Assembly: GCA_021780495.1 (NCBI GenBank)
Contig: JAJXYO010000021.1
Location: 1-56,972, forward strand
Direction of reading: 5' to 3'
Source of the DNA: Deltaproteobacteria bacterium
GTDB lineage: Bacteria > Desulfobacterota > Desulfuromonadia > Geobacterales > Pseudopelobacteraceae
DNA length: 56,972 bases
Every line of letters begins with the position of its first letter. Within the stretch, counting starts at the first letter, position 1. The notes under the pieces are model-generated. The model saw only the letters and a program-made list of their open reading frames with translations, ran no database searches and was not told where the DNA came from. Shown piece by piece: positions 1-8,914 of the stretch. The position numbers were made by a program, and so were the translations under genes.

Positions 1-46
1 TTTCATCGGTGAGTACCAGTGGAGCTCGCATTGTTTTTCGTGCCAT
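1..46 (-). CDS. IS630-like transposase, N-terminal fragment
   Basis: The minus strand opens with ATG at 46 behind a very strong ribosome site (GGAGG, 5 nt spacing) and reads MARKTMRAPLVLTDE before leaving the window. This N-terminus resembles the start of IS630/Tc1-mariner-type bacterial transposases as I remember them (MARKxxRxPLxLTxE). Only 15 residues are visible, so no DDE catalytic residue can be checked. The neighbouring gene-free DNA fits an insertion-sequence edge. It could be another small gene with a similar start. Confidence 0.45.
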   Translation of the reverse strand, partial: MARKTMRAPLVLTDE

Positions 47-735
47 GATCGCCTCCTCATGTGATTTAGCGCAATCATGGCAAAAACAGCATTATTTGTA
101 AATATATTTATGAATCGTACTACTAGGTATCTTTAACACACCGCGACAGGCGCTGTGGATATCCCCACTGCGGAGTCGCCACACTGTTGAGGATCACCTC
201 AACCGGAAGGAACCGGCCAGACCTGAATTCCTTGTCTACGCAGATCTCGGTCGTTTGCTACATTGTACTGCCGTCTGCCAAACAGCGCAATTATGCCGCT
301 TACAGATTAATTTCAACCGTGACGTCACCTGGTTACATATCAGTTACCAAAACGAATCATGTAGTATCAAGTAGTATCAATTTGGTTCAATTGCGTGGCT
401 GCGCGAAAAAGATCGTCCGTCATGAAATCAGAGTGAGGTCGCCTGGTGGAATCAGGTGTGTCAGCAGTGTCATGCTTTGCATTTGGAAGTTTTGAGTGAT
501 ATAGTTTTCAACATGGCACGCAAACCCCGCTTACATCCTTCCTGTTCAGATCGCCGAATATCTGTTCACACGCATTCATGCAAAAACACTGGTTCCGTAA
601 CAGCCACCGGATTAACCGGCTGCACAGCAGGCCGGAGCATCGGTTCCACGTTGTGCGCAAAAAGAGGAGCCGAATAATTTGATGAATTCACCACAAGCAA
701 AATCTGACCTACGTTGTTGAACAGGGAGAAACATT
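47..735. other. Gene-free region next to an IS edge
   Basis: About 690 bases without a convincing gene. Open frames at 187-495 (+) and 456-677 (+) have no good ribosome site and no recognisable motif. Visible structure: a 7-bp hairpin GTTGAGG-ATCA-CCTCAAC at 186-203, and the direct repeat AGTAGTATCA twice at about 360-379. The left part (47 to roughly 150) is probably the outer end of the IS630-like element, but I could not fix its terminal inverted repeat. Confidence 0.4.
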
Positions 736-1263
736 ATGCTTGCAGCAGCAGCTGAACAGGGCAATTCGCCCAATACCCGCAACTCCCGTGCTCTGACGAT
801 CCTGCTCTGGCTGGCCCTGGGAACAGGGTGGCTCGTTGCCGTATTTTCCGTGATCCAGGAAATGTGCATGGTCTCCGCCTGCCGGGACACCGCCAGCTTC
901 ACCCTGTTTGGTCTCAACATGGGATGGTTCGGCATCGGCTATTTCAGCCTGATCCTGGCCGTTCTCTGGCTGCGCAGAAGGGATTACCGGCTGGACTGGC
1001 TGCTGTCCGCGCTGATCTTCAGCGGCATCGGCGCCGAGTTTCGCCTGCTCTGGATCCAGAAGTTCATCATCGGCGGATGGTGTCCGCTCTGTGTTACGAT
1101 CTGTTGCACTCTCTTTATCGCTGCCCTGTTGCTGCTGGTCCAAAAGGTGCGCGGGGGCGGAGAGGGCGGGGTGAAGGGTCTTCTCGGCTGGCTGGTTCTG
1201 CTTTTTGCGATGAGTGCCCTTGGTCTGGCGGTTGCGGTGGCGGGTGTCAAGGCGCTGTACTGA
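736..1263 (+). CDS. Vitamin K epoxide reductase (VKOR) family protein
   Basis: A 175-residue integral membrane protein with about four or five hydrophobic helices. It carries the VKOR cysteine set: a loop pair C44/C49 (CMVSAC) and the active CxxC at 116-119 in WCPLC, the usual arrangement of bacterial VKOR homologues. These re-oxidise a DsbA-like partner and pass electrons to quinone, so they drive disulfide formation in the periplasm. No fused thioredoxin domain is present, unlike many VKORs, and no DsbA gene is adjacent, so the partner must be elsewhere. The start is supported by GGGAGAA upstream of ATG 736. The role is inferred from family. Confidence 0.85.
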   Translation: MLAAAAEQGNSPNTRNSRALTILLWLALGTGWLVAVFSVIQEMCMVSACRDTASFTLFGLNMGWFGIGYFSLILAVLWLRRRDYRLDWLLSALIFSGIGAEFRLLWIQKFIIGGWCPLCVTICCTLFIAALLLLVQKVRGGGEGGVKGLLGWLVLLFAMSALGLAVAVAGVKALY

Positions 1264-1359
1264 GAGGCAGGATAATTGCTGAATAATCATGGAGACAGGC
1301 CACCAAATCAGTTTGTCGCGGCCATCCCCATATCAACCGATACATTGAAAGGATATTAC

Positions 1360-1527
1360 ATGCCCGAACACAGTCCCACAGAAGAATCCGTTTCACTGGA
1401 GCAACTTGTCGTTTCCCATAGTTACGAAATGCTGGCGTTGATTACGGTACTGGAAAAGAAGGGCATCCTGAACAGACAGGAGCTGATCGAGGTCATTCAT
1501 GAACTTCAGAACAATGGAGCGGATTGA
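1360..1527 (+). CDS. Small conserved-looking protein of unknown function (55 aa)
   Basis: The frame is open from a TTG at 1276, but the better start is ATG 1360, preceded by AAAGGA at a good distance, giving MPEHSPTEES... of 55 residues. It is soluble and helical in look (SLEQLVVSHSYEMLALITVL), with no transmembrane segment and no cysteine. It overlaps the start of the downstream rhodanese lipoprotein by 29 nt, which points to co-translation. I do not recognise a family. Confidence 0.6.
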   Translation: MPEHSPTEESVSLEQLVVSHSYEMLALITVLEKKGILNRQELIEVIHELQNNGAD

Positions 1528-1936
1528 TGCGGCAGGTTGGGGAAGCCGCAAGAAAACGTCAGCAATCCTGTTCATTGTTTTAACGGTCTGCATGCTTATC
1601 TCCGGCTGTGCAACAACCATAACCCAAACCGATCTGCTCAAAAAGATGCAGGAACATAGGGCTCCCGTGATCGTTGATGTCCGGTCACGGGGTGAATATG
1701 ACAGCGATCATCTGCCGGGCGCGGTTCATATCCCGTTTTACAGCATCGGCTCGGGACTCAAGGAGCTGAAGTACGCAAAGAATGAAGCGTTTGTTCTCTA
1801 CTGTGAACACGGCCCGCGGGCGGGGCTTGCCGGGTTGTCACTTTACCTGCAGGGGTATGAGCAGGTTTTTTCGCTTGAAGGACACATGAAACTGTGGCGA
1901 GCAAACGGTTTGCCAACCGAGAAAGGTTTGCACTGA
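1499..1936 (+). CDS. Rhodanese-like domain lipoprotein
   Basis: 145 residues. The N-terminus has basic residues (SRKK), a hydrophobic stretch and a lipobox ending at C37 (LISGC), so it is probably a lipoprotein on the periplasmic face. Residues 45-145 form a rhodanese domain: VDVRSRGEYDSDHLPGAVHIP is followed by the active loop with catalytic C102 (YCEHGPRA). Rhodanese domains carry sulfur as a persulfide or simply bind thiols. ATG 1499 is chosen because GAGG lies 6 nt upstream; a second ATG at 1514 has no ribosome site. It sits downstream of the VKOR gene, so a thiol-redox link in the envelope is plausible but inferred. Confidence 0.8.
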   Translation: MNFRTMERIDAAGWGSRKKTSAILFIVLTVCMLISGCATTITQTDLLKKMQEHRAPVIVDVRSRGEYDSDHLPGAVHIPFYSIGSGLKELKYAKNEAFVLYCEHGPRAGLAGLSLYLQGYEQVFSLEGHMKLWRANGLPTEKGLH

Positions 1937-2126
1937 CCAGATCTAACGGTTCGCTATTCCCGCAGCCACGTAACATTACCCCGGCAAACCTGCTCAGGGC
2001 GGCGTTGCCACGGCTGTCCGATGTATGATATTCTGTTACAGTAAACCACAAATGTCTGTTGCCAGGCTGGATTGGATCTTATTTTGCAATATAAGGCAAG
2101 CTGGCAAGCAGTTAAGGAGAGCGGTT

Positions 2127-2177
2127 TTGAAACTCATTAAATTAACTGATACATTTCGCGGCATGAGGGGTGAGTAA
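2127..2177 (+). CDS. Possible 16-codon leader ORF before the TPR gene
   Basis: A TTG at 2127 behind AAGGAG opens a 16-codon frame (LKLIKLTDTFRGMRGE) whose TAA overlaps the ATG of the TPR gene (TAATG). The ribosome site and overlap suggest translational coupling, but the peptide is too short for composition to tell. It may be a remnant or chance. Confidence 0.25.
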   Translation: MKLIKLTDTFRGMRGE

Positions 2178-2539
2178 TGGGGAATAGCGAACACGGTCAT
2201 GCGGAATCACCGGAAATGCTGTCACTGATGGGATATAGTCTGGCGCGGGAAGCAGGACAGTTTCAGAAAGGGATTGAGCTGTGCCACAAGGCTATCAACA
2301 TGAGTCCGCATAACAGTGAACACTATTTGCATCTGGGCCGCATCTATCTGCTTGCAAATAAAAGAGAACAAGCCATCAAGGCCTTCCATCTGGGACTCAA
2401 GATCCGCAAGGATGCGCGGATTCTGGAAGAGATTCGGCAACTCGGCAGCCGCAAATCGCCTCCCTTTTCCTCACTGCCGCGCGGTCATGTCGTTAACAGG
2501 GTGACAGGTAAGATTCTTACGACCCTGAAACTTCGATAA
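2177..2539 (+). CDS. TPR-repeat protein
   Basis: 120 residues. Residues about 12-80 form roughly two tetratricopeptide repeats: MLSLMGYSLAREAGQFQKGI, then NSEHYLHLGRIYLLANKREQ and QAIKAFHLGLKI with the usual small/large residue spacing. There is no signal peptide or membrane segment, so it is a cytoplasmic helical adaptor. ATG 2177 has GAGGGGTGAG upstream. TPR proteins of this size bind partner proteins; nothing nearby names the partner. The tail after residue 95 is basic and probably unstructured. Confidence 0.75.
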   Translation: MGNSEHGHAESPEMLSLMGYSLAREAGQFQKGIELCHKAINMSPHNSEHYLHLGRIYLLANKREQAIKAFHLGLKIRKDARILEEIRQLGSRKSPPFSSLPRGHVVNRVTGKILTTLKLR

Positions 2540-2596
2540 AATTCCTCACTGTTATGAGACGATGCATAGGGAGTTTATCATTTCCCCCGCCCCTCC

Positions 2597-3874
2597 TCAA
2601 CTTCCCTGCAGAATTCCCTCCGCAGCCCTGATTCCGCTGGCCCAGGCGCCGGTGATACCGCGCGAAGTACCGGCTCCGTCACCGGCCATGTAAACATTCG
2701 TACTCACCCGAAAATATCGGTCCAGAAAGACGGGCTTGTTGGCGTACATTTTGATTTCGGGGTAATACATGATCGTACTGGGGTGCAGGACGCCCGGAAC
2801 GATGGTATCGAGCTTCTTCAGGGCTGCCCAGATGTGGCGCATGATCTTGGCCGGCACAGCCAGACCCAGATCGCCGGCCGTGACCGGACAACTGGGGGGG
2901 AAGTCGTAAAGATCTTCGTTAAAGGTTTCAGCGGTGGAACGTTTCCCCATCCGGAAATCTCCCACCCGTTGCATGAGTGGTTTGCCGCCACCGATCTCGT
3001 TGGCCAGTGTCGCCAGAAAGACCGCCATCTGCTGTCCGCTGCGAACCGGGGCCTTCAGACCGATGGTTTTGAGCAGGGCGAAATTCACCAGATTGTTTCC
3101 CGCCTGCGCCTCGGAGAGGGCGTGGCCATTGACCAGACTGAAGCCCTGGTAACGCTCCAGCACCACCCGCGCATGGCCTGAATTGGTGCAGAAGGTGCGC
3201 ACCCCCTCCGGGAATTGGAACTTGGGGTCGTAATAGTCCTTGACGATCGGATAGTTGGCCAGCCGCGTCTCGATGCGGATGCCGACATCCACCACGTTGT
3301 CAATGTAGGTGATCCCCATTTTCTCCATCACCCGCTGGAGAAAATGGAACCCTTTCCGTCCGGGCGCTACGATCACCTTGCGGGCCTGCAAGGTTTGTCC
3401 GTTTTTGATAACGGCCCCCGTACCATTGCTGTCGTCGAAGACATCGATCACCTCCTGCTCCAGAAGGAACTGCACCCCGCGCATGTCAAGCTCGTCAAGC
3501 AGGCGCTGGATCAGTATCCGGCTGCGGTCGGTACCGACATGTGCCTGACGGATGTCAAGCAGGGTCACTCCCAAACGCTCCGCGCGCCGTCGATAAACCT
3601 CCAGGTTGTGCTTATCCTTGATGATCGGTTGCAGTTGTCTCTCCACCAGTGGCAGGAGACGCTCGGCCTCTGCGCGGGTCCAGTTGTCTGCTGCAAAACC
3701 GATGGGATAGGTGTAGTTCTGCTTGCAGTCGTTCAATAATCCACCGGAGCAGATGCGCTCCCGGTCAATCATCAGGATAGAGAGTGCAGGAGAGTGTTCC
3801 GAGAGTTGAAAGGCCGCGCCGAGACCGGCAGGACCGCTGCCGATGATGATGACGTCGTACACCGGGGTGGTCAT
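2597..3874 (-). CDS. FAD-dependent dehydrogenase (COG2509-like)
   Basis: 425 residues. The N-terminus has the dinucleotide-binding fold VIIIGSGPAGLGAA (residues 8-21). The C-terminus has the second FAD motif NVYMAGDGAGTSRGITGA, typical of the uncharacterised FAD-dependent dehydrogenases related to HI0933/GidA folds. CSGGLLNDCKQN near residue 42 has a cysteine pair that could take part in redox, though this is only suggestive. ATG 3874 follows an AGGAG-like site (CCAAGGAGTCTCAC). The gene is alone and convergent with the TPR gene. Substrate is unknown; the fold assignment is firm. Confidence 0.8.
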   Translation of the reverse strand: MTTPVYDVIIIGSGPAGLGAAFQLSEHSPALSILMIDRERICSGGLLNDCKQNYTYPIGFAADNWTRAEAERLLPLVERQLQPIIKDKHNLEVYRRRAERLGVTLLDIRQAHVGTDRSRILIQRLLDELDMRGVQFLLEQEVIDVFDDSNGTGAVIKNGQTLQARKVIVAPGRKGFHFLQRVMEKMGITYIDNVVDVGIRIETRLANYPIVKDYYDPKFQFPEGVRTFCTNSGHARVVLERYQGFSLVNGHALSEAQAGNNLVNFALLKTIGLKAPVRSGQQMAVFLATLANEIGGGKPLMQRVGDFRMGKRSTAETFNEDLYDFPPSCPVTAGDLGLAVPAKIMRHIWAALKKLDTIVPGVLHPSTIMYYPEIKMYANKPVFLDRYFRVSTNVYMAGDGAGTSRGITGAWASGIRAAEGILQGS

Positions 3875-4111
3875 GTGAGACTCCTTGGATGATACTGTTG
3901 CCTCAAAGTATACACCCGTTTTTCGCTGTTACGTGAACCCATGGCTTGATTGATGCCGGCCTAAGTTGACATGGTGGTGTGAATATATTTTTTTCTTGGC
4001 TACAACCTAAGAATAGGCGATATTACGTGACATCTATTTTAATGAAGGTATCACGACCATCCGTCACACTATCAACTAAAGTTCATTCCACAGTTTCGGG
4101 AGGAATGCCAC

Positions 4112-5788
4112 GTGAAGAAGCTCAAAACCGGTACCAATCTTATCCGAACATTCCTTGTGCTCGGGATTGTATTTTCCCTGGCCGGGATCTTCGCTACGCT
4201 GTGGCCGGATACCCCCAGCCGGGAATTTCTCGCACTCCTTTATATCTTCAACATTATCCTCATGGTGGCGGTCATCTGGATTCTCATTTCCCGCAAACTG
4301 GTTGTCCGTATCCGGCAGATCGCCGGTGCCATGAATAAGGCTGCCGAGGGCGAGTTGACTGAACGGGTTAATTTCATGGGTGAATCAGAGATGTCCCTGC
4401 TGGCCGAAAACTTTAATTCCATGATGGAACGCTTGGCCGGTGCGATCAGCAAGGTCCATGCCTCCCTGCATGAACTCAGGAATATCTCCGCAACCATTAG
4501 TCAGCTCTCCGAAAAAGGGGTCGCTTCGGCAGCCATACAATCCGAGGGACTCAAACGAACTTCAAAGGAGATACGGGAGATCAACCGCTCCATTACCGAT
4601 ATCTCCGGGTCGGTCGTGACTCTTTCCAGTTTGTCGTCAAGCAACACCACCTCCATGATGGACATGTCGCAAAGCCTTGAATCTGCAACGCGTTTCCTGG
4701 AATCTCTCGTACTCTCGGTGGAAGAAGTCAGCTCCTCTATCATTGAAATGGCGATGGAAGTTCGACAGATCGAGGAGAATTCAGCCATTCTCGCAACCGA
4801 CACCTCAAAAACTGCGGCGCTTGTCAGCGAGATGGACTTCGCCATCAACCAGATCGGAATCCAGGCTGCCGATACGTCTCGTATAGCCGAGGTCGTCAGA
4901 AAAGATGCCGAGGATGGCTGGAAGGCTGTCGAAGCAACGATTGCCGGTATCAATGAGATTCAATCATCTTCAACCATCACCTTCGATGCCATCGAAAACC
5001 TGTCCAAAAGGGTAGCCAATATCGGCACCATCCTCTCTGTCATCGACGAGGTCGCCGAGCAGACCAATCTTCTGGCTCTTAATGCCTCCATCATCGCAGC
5101 GCAGGCCGGGGAGCGCGGAAAAAGCTTTGCGGTGGTTGCCCTGGAAATCAAGAATCTGGCTAAACGCACCGGCAGCCATACCAGGGAGATATCCGAGATT
5201 ATACTGGGGGTCAGGGAAGAGACCGAGCGGGCGGTACATGCCATCACGCTTTCCGAAAAGCGTATCTCCGAGGGTAGCGTGCTTTCGCAGCGATCCGGCA
5301 AGGCCCTCCTGAAGATTGTCGACGGCATTCAAACCGCCAGCAGTCAGATGATGGAAATCAATACCACGGCGGTCAATCAAGCGGAGGCCAGTAAGGCGGT
5401 GAGGCTGGCAATGGACCGGGTGGCCGAAATGGTGGAACAGATTGCCCGATCAACCCAGGAACAAAGCCACGGCAGCGAGCTGATCACCTCGGCGGTTGAA
5501 CGCATGAGAGAACTCACCCGCGAGGTGATGCATTCCATCAGCAACCATCAGAATTCATCTTCCCAGGTTGTTAATGCCAATGAAGAGATCAATCTCATGG
5601 TGGCGGAGATTTGCGAGGCTTCCATACTTCAGGCGGCCAGCGCCGAAAGGATCGGCGAATCCCTTAAAGACATAGAGAATTCAACCGATGTGCACGTTAC
5701 TTCAACTATGGTCATGGACGAGGTACTTGTCAAACTAGCCCGGCAGATAGAGGTACTACAGGTTGAAATGGGTCGATTCAAGGCGTGA
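4112..5788 (+). CDS. Methyl-accepting chemotaxis protein without a periplasmic sensor
   Basis: 558 residues from GTG 4112 (GGAGG 8 nt upstream). Two transmembrane helices lie at about 11-28 and 38-57, separated by only about 9 residues, so there is no extracellular sensor domain. A HAMP domain follows (about 58-112), then a long helical signalling domain. The hairpin tip reads [19 protein letters not shown], recognisably MCP but with Ile where most receptors have Glu in the IEAARAGE segment. No C-terminal CheR-tethering pentapeptide is seen. It is a lone gene, far from the che operon at 30582-41336, and is followed by a strong terminator. It probably senses a membrane or cytoplasmic cue. Confidence 0.9.
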   Translation: MKKLKTGTNLIRTFLVLGIVFSLAGIFATLWPDTPSREFLALLYIFNIILMVAVIWILISRKLVVRIRQIAGAMNKAAEGELTERVNFMGESEMSLLAENFNSMMERLAGAISKVHASLHELRNISATISQLSEKGVASAAIQSEGLKRTSKEIREINRSITDISGSVVTLSSLSSSNTTSMMDMSQSLESATRFLESLVLSVEEVSSSIIEMAMEVRQIEENSAILATDTSKTAALVSEMDFAINQIGIQAADTSRIAEVVRKDAEDGWKAVEATIAGINEIQSSSTITFDAIENLSKRVANIGTILSVIDEVAEQTNLLALNASIIAAQAGERGKSFAVVALEIKNLAKRTGSHTREISEIILGVREETERAVHAITLSEKRISEGSVLSQRSGKALLKIVDGIQTASSQMMEINTTAVNQAEASKAVRLAMDRVAEMVEQIARSTQEQSHGSELITSAVERMRELTREVMHSISNHQNSSSQVVNANEEINLMVAEICEASILQAASAERIGESLKDIENSTDVHVTSTMVMDEVLVKLARQIEVLQVEMGRFKA

Positions 5789-5828
5789 GACACTGACAAC
5801 AATGTAATCGCCCGGCAGAGAAAGCCTT

Positions 5829-5880
5829 CGCTGTCTCACACAAAAGCCCGCTACATAGCGGGCTTTTGTGTGAGACAGCG
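5829..5880. terminator. 25-bp perfect inverted repeat, bidirectional terminator
   Basis: Arms 5829-5853 and 5856-5880 are perfectly complementary over 25 bp around a 2-nt centre. The inner part is a standard terminator (AAAAGCCCGCTA/TAGCGGGCTTTT) with an A run before and a T run after, so it can act on both strands. The stem continues outward for another 13 bp. It lies 41 nt after the MCP stop. A TATAAT at 5882-5887 immediately follows and could be the -10 of the next gene. Confidence 0.85.
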
Positions 5881-5952
5881 GTATAATTTATGGTGGCCGG
5901 GCAGAATATCGCACACAAATAACGGATTTCAAGCCGCTTGAGGAGATGGTAG

Positions 5953-7224
5953 ATGCAGATTGTATTCGGCATCGATTTTGGCACAACCAATTCGGCGCTT
6001 TCAGTATACCGGGACGGCACGGTCGAGGTGATTGCCGTGGATGGCTGTGAGCGGGCCGGAGAGCTGATGCGCTCGGTGCTCTATTTTAGCGAGGATGACG
6101 AGATTCTTGTCGGGAATGAGGCCATTCGTCAGTACGTCGGCGAAGGGGCCGCCGGACGCTTTATGCAGTCGATCAAGACCTTTCTGCCGAACACCAGTTT
6201 CGAGAGCACCGAGATATTCGGCAAGCGTTATGCCATCGATGACCTGGTAGCGATTATCCTCAGAAAGATCAAGAACCGGGGAGAGGCGCATGTGGGCAGC
6301 CTCGTGGAGAGTGTTGTATTGGGGCGGCCGGTGGTATTTTCGACAGATGCCGCCAAGGACGCAGTAGCCGAGCAGCGCCTTGAAAAGGCGGCCCGCAAGG
6401 CCGGTTTCAAAAACATCTGGTTCCAGTATGAGCCGGTTGCGGCGGCGCTGGCCTTTGAAAGCATGTTGCAAGCCGGTCAGGAGCGGACTGTGTTTATCGG
6501 CGATTTCGGCGGCGGCACCTCGGACTTCTCGGTCATCAGGGTCAAGGGTGGCGCTTTTGCCCGTTCCGACCGGCGCAACGATGTACTCTCGCTGGGGGGC
6601 GTCTATGTGGCGGGAGACAAGTTCGATTCGCAGATCATGTGGGATAAGGTCGCGCGCCATTTCGGTCGTTATGCCCGCTACAAGACCATGGGCAAGGATG
6701 AGTGGGTCAATGTTCCCAGGAGCATCATCTACACCCTCTGTCAGTGGCATCGCATCCCGCTGTTGCGGGCGCGCGCAACCAGGGAACATATCCGGGTGAT
6801 CAAGGGCACTACCGACGATCGCCAGGCTATCGAACATCTGGAGAACATCATCAGCGACAATTTCGGTTTTTTCCTGTTTCAGGCCATAGAAAAGGCCAAG
6901 TGTGACCTTTCCGAGCTGGAGCAGACCTTGATCCGATTCACGGAACGTGACCTGTCCATCAGCGAGAACATCGGCAAGGGTGAGTTTGAGACGATCAACA
7001 GGGAAAACTTTCTGCAGATTGCAGATTGCGTCGATGAGGTTGTCGCAGGGTCAGGACTCAAGCCGTCGCAGATAGATACGGTCTTTCTGACCGGAGGCAC
7101 CTCCCGGATTCCTCATATACAGGAGTTGTTTGCCGAGCGTTTCGGCCGGGACAAGCTGGAAAACCGGGATGCGTTTACGAGCGTGGTCCATGGCCTGGGT
7201 TCCAGCGTGCCGCTGTTTGTCTGA
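5953..7224 (+). CDS. yegD: Hsp70-family protein, YegD-like
   Basis: 423 residues. It has the Hsp70/actin ATPase fold: phosphate-1 loop GIDFGTTNSALSVY (residues 6-19), phosphate-2 loop FIGDFGGGTSDFSV near 180, and adenosine motif FLTGGTSRIPHIQELF near 380. It stops right after the nucleotide-binding domain, so it lacks the DnaK substrate-binding domain and lid; this matches E. coli YegD (about 450 aa). The function of YegD proteins is not established. ATG 5953 follows GAGGAGATGGTAG. It is a single gene between a strong terminator and a convergent gene. Confidence 0.85.
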   Translation: MQIVFGIDFGTTNSALSVYRDGTVEVIAVDGCERAGELMRSVLYFSEDDEILVGNEAIRQYVGEGAAGRFMQSIKTFLPNTSFESTEIFGKRYAIDDLVAIILRKIKNRGEAHVGSLVESVVLGRPVVFSTDAAKDAVAEQRLEKAARKAGFKNIWFQYEPVAAALAFESMLQAGQERTVFIGDFGGGTSDFSVIRVKGGAFARSDRRNDVLSLGGVYVAGDKFDSQIMWDKVARHFGRYARYKTMGKDEWVNVPRSIIYTLCQWHRIPLLRARATREHIRVIKGTTDDRQAIEHLENIISDNFGFFLFQAIEKAKCDLSELEQTLIRFTERDLSISENIGKGEFETINRENFLQIADCVDEVVAGSGLKPSQIDTVFLTGGTSRIPHIQELFAERFGRDKLENRDAFTSVVHGLGSSVPLFV

Positions 7225-7293
7225 ACCGAACACCTCCACAATCGAGCCAGTCCGTCAGCAGCAATCACAGGAATACCCGCGACCCAGCCCGGA

Positions 7294-7860
7294 TTAACGA
7301 TAAGGGGGAGGAGGTGGGGTATTGGGCGGCGGATACGGGGATGTGGTGTACTCCTGAGGGGTGTATTCATAGTCCGCATCAGGCGGCGGTGCGATAACCG
7401 TCCGGCGACGATAGTATCTCTGGTCAGGGCTGTAGACCTGATTGCCGTATGAATACATGCATTGCAGATAGACGGTGTCATAACGTCTTTGGGCTGCCTG
7501 CCCCTCGTACCGGCCGGAATCGGAGCCGGCGGAGGAGCCGATGAGCAGTCCACTTACAGCGCCAATTACCGCTCCAGGTCCGGCATTACCTGAAGCAGAT
7601 CCGAGGGCCGCGCCTATACCGGTCCCTACAGCTGTCCCAATGACGGCACCGGTGGCCGTATGCTGTTCTGCAACCTCCTGAGGCGAAATACCGATCTGTT
7701 GTTCCGCGACCCGGCGGCAGTACGAATCCTCTGACAGGAAGAGATCATACGGTTTTCCGGGCGTCGGGAACACTCTCACACTTGGTCCCGCCGGGATGGT
7801 TGCACAGCCAGCCACCACGGCCATTAACAGATATGACAAAAGCTGTTTCGCGACTTTCAT
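7294..7860 (-). CDS. Glycine-zipper lipoprotein
   Basis: 188 residues. Signal peptide with lipobox ending at C19 (VVAGC), so a lipoprotein. Residues about 69-115 are a glycine-zipper segment (GAVIGTAVGTGIGAALGSAS then GAVIGAVSGLLIGSSAG), as in YMGG-like/SlyB-like outer-membrane-associated proteins. The tail is rich in Tyr and Pro and ends in PPPPPYR. Such proteins sit in the envelope; the exact role is unknown. It follows the next exported gene on the same strand, separated by only about 15 nt, so the two are probably co-transcribed. Confidence 0.75.
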   Translation of the reverse strand: MKVAKQLLSYLLMAVVAGCATIPAGPSVRVFPTPGKPYDLFLSEDSYCRRVAEQQIGISPQEVAEQHTATGAVIGTAVGTGIGAALGSASGNAGPGAVIGAVSGLLIGSSAGSDSGRYEGQAAQRRYDTVYLQCMYSYGNQVYSPDQRYYRRRTVIAPPPDADYEYTPQEYTTSPYPPPNTPPPPPYR

Positions 7861-7875
7861 GATTACGTCACCCCT

Positions 7876-8274
7876 TTATTTTGGCGCTGTTGAAGGTGAA
7901 GCTGGAGGTGTCGGCACAACCTTCATCCAGCCGCTCGGACACCGGCTTACATACGGATAGTAGCCTTGCGGGTCCCTGCAAAAATACCAATAGTATGTCT
8001 GCTCTGCCTGTGGGACCGGTTGAACATAGACCTCGGGCTGTTGCTGGATAACTACCGGCGGCTCCGCATAATAGTAGGGATAATACGGGTAGAAGGATGG
8101 AGCATAGTATGAACCTCCCCACCCAGGCCCCCATCCCCATCCAGGGCCTAACCATAGTCCCACACCTACGTGTGGCCCGTAGCCAAAATGTCTGGCATCC
8201 GCAGTAGCTGCCGACATTAATCCCACCATGCACACAACAACCGCCGCAATAATTATACGCACTGACGTTTTCAT
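7876..8274 (-). CDS. Exported Tyr/Gly/Pro-rich protein
   Basis: 132 residues from ATG 8274, chosen because GGGGGTCGTT precedes it and a clean signal peptide then follows (MKTSVRIIIAAVVVC...ATADA). The mature part starts with Gly/Trp-rich sequence (LWLGPGWGWGPGWGG), then Tyr/Pro-rich sequence, and ends with a conserved-looking module YYWYFCRDPQGYYPYVSRCP-SGWMKVVP holding two cysteines. Proteins with this C-terminal YWYxC...CPxGWxxV module are frequent in Geobacter-type and other proteobacterial genomes and uncharacterised. Probably periplasmic or outer-membrane associated. Confidence 0.75.
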   Translation of the reverse strand: MKTSVRIIIAAVVVCMVGLMSAATADARHFGYGPHVGVGLWLGPGWGWGPGWGGSYYAPSFYPYYPYYYAEPPVVIQQQPEVYVQPVPQAEQTYYWYFCRDPQGYYPYVSRCPSGWMKVVPTPPASPSTAPK

Positions 8275-8405
8275 AACGACCCCCTGTCTGCGAGGCATTC
8301 ATTTATTTTATTATAGCGAATAGATGTAAAACTATCAATCAGCTGTCAACACGCGGGGGGTGTTCCGGCAGACGTACGCACTGTCGGCTTGCATGTTTTG
8401 CAGGC

Positions 8406-8434
8406 TTGACTAAATTGCACCTACGGCTTATAAA
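8406..8434 (+). promoter_or_regulatory. Promoter of the zinc-uptake operon
   Basis: TTGACT at 8406-8411, a 17-bp spacer, and TATAAA at 8429-8434 form a near-consensus housekeeping promoter 37 nt before the fur/zur start. The A/T-rich stretch after the -10 (8431-8452) is where a Fur-family repressor could bind, but I see no clear palindromic Zur box. Confidence 0.65.
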
Positions 8435-8470
8435 TAAAAATAACTTTCATTTACATGGTGGCGGTTGCCG

Positions 8471-8914
8471 ATGGAACCTGAACATAGTGCCGCAATACTC
8501 AAACAACTGAATCTCAAGGTGACACCCCGCCGGCAGGAGATTATGAACTGTCTGGGGGGTGAACGCTCCTATCTGTCGGCCGACGAGGTCTGGAACCGCG
8601 TCAAGCCAAAACTGGGCAGTATCGGCTTGCCCACGGTCTATCGAATCCTTGATGAACTGGCTGTAGCCGGGGTGATTACCAGAATATTTCTGTCGGACCG
8701 CAAACAGTATTATTTCCTCTGCGCCAACCAGGGGCATCACCACCACTTTGTCTGCGAATCATGCCGACGGGTCGAGGATGTGGAACAGTGCGGACTGGAT
8801 GGCGTTTCCCGCGATATCGCCCGGCGCTCCGGTGGTCGGGTCACCTCGCATATCCTCCAGATCAACGGGGTTTGCGGCACCTGCTGTCAAGAACATGCGG
8901 AGGTAATGCTATGA
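8471..8914 (+). CDS. zur: Fur-family regulator, probably Zur
   Basis: 147 residues from ATG 8471. The N-terminal winged helix contains VTPRRQEIMNCL and the DNA-recognition segment LPTVYRILDELAVAGVI. The metal-binding C-terminal half has HHHHFVCESC (regulatory histidines and first CxxC) and CGTCC near the end (second structural cysteine pair). It is the first gene of an operon with a zinc/manganese-type ABC transporter: its stop overlaps the znuA start (ATGA). This context argues for a zinc sensor that represses its own operon when zinc is plentiful. Fur or PerR function cannot be ruled out from sequence. Confidence 0.85.
   Translation: MEPEHSAAILKQLNLKVTPRRQEIMNCLGGERSYLSADEVWNRVKPKLGSIGLPTVYRILDELAVAGVITRIFLSDRKQYYFLCANQGHHHHFVCESCRRVEDVEQCGLDGVSRDIARRSGGRVTSHILQINGVCGTCCQEHAEVML

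Noticed and set aside
187..677. Two plus-strand frames after the IS630 edge
   Set aside because: No ribosome site, no motif, and irregular composition; treated as gene-free DNA.
4010..4030. FliA-type promoter (GGCGATAT) before the MCP gene
   Set aside because: The -10-like half is present but no TAAA-type -35 at the right distance was found.
6001..6837. A 278-codon minus-strand frame inside the YegD-like gene
   Set aside because: Antisense shadow of a gene with all Hsp70 ATPase motifs; no ribosome site or family pattern.
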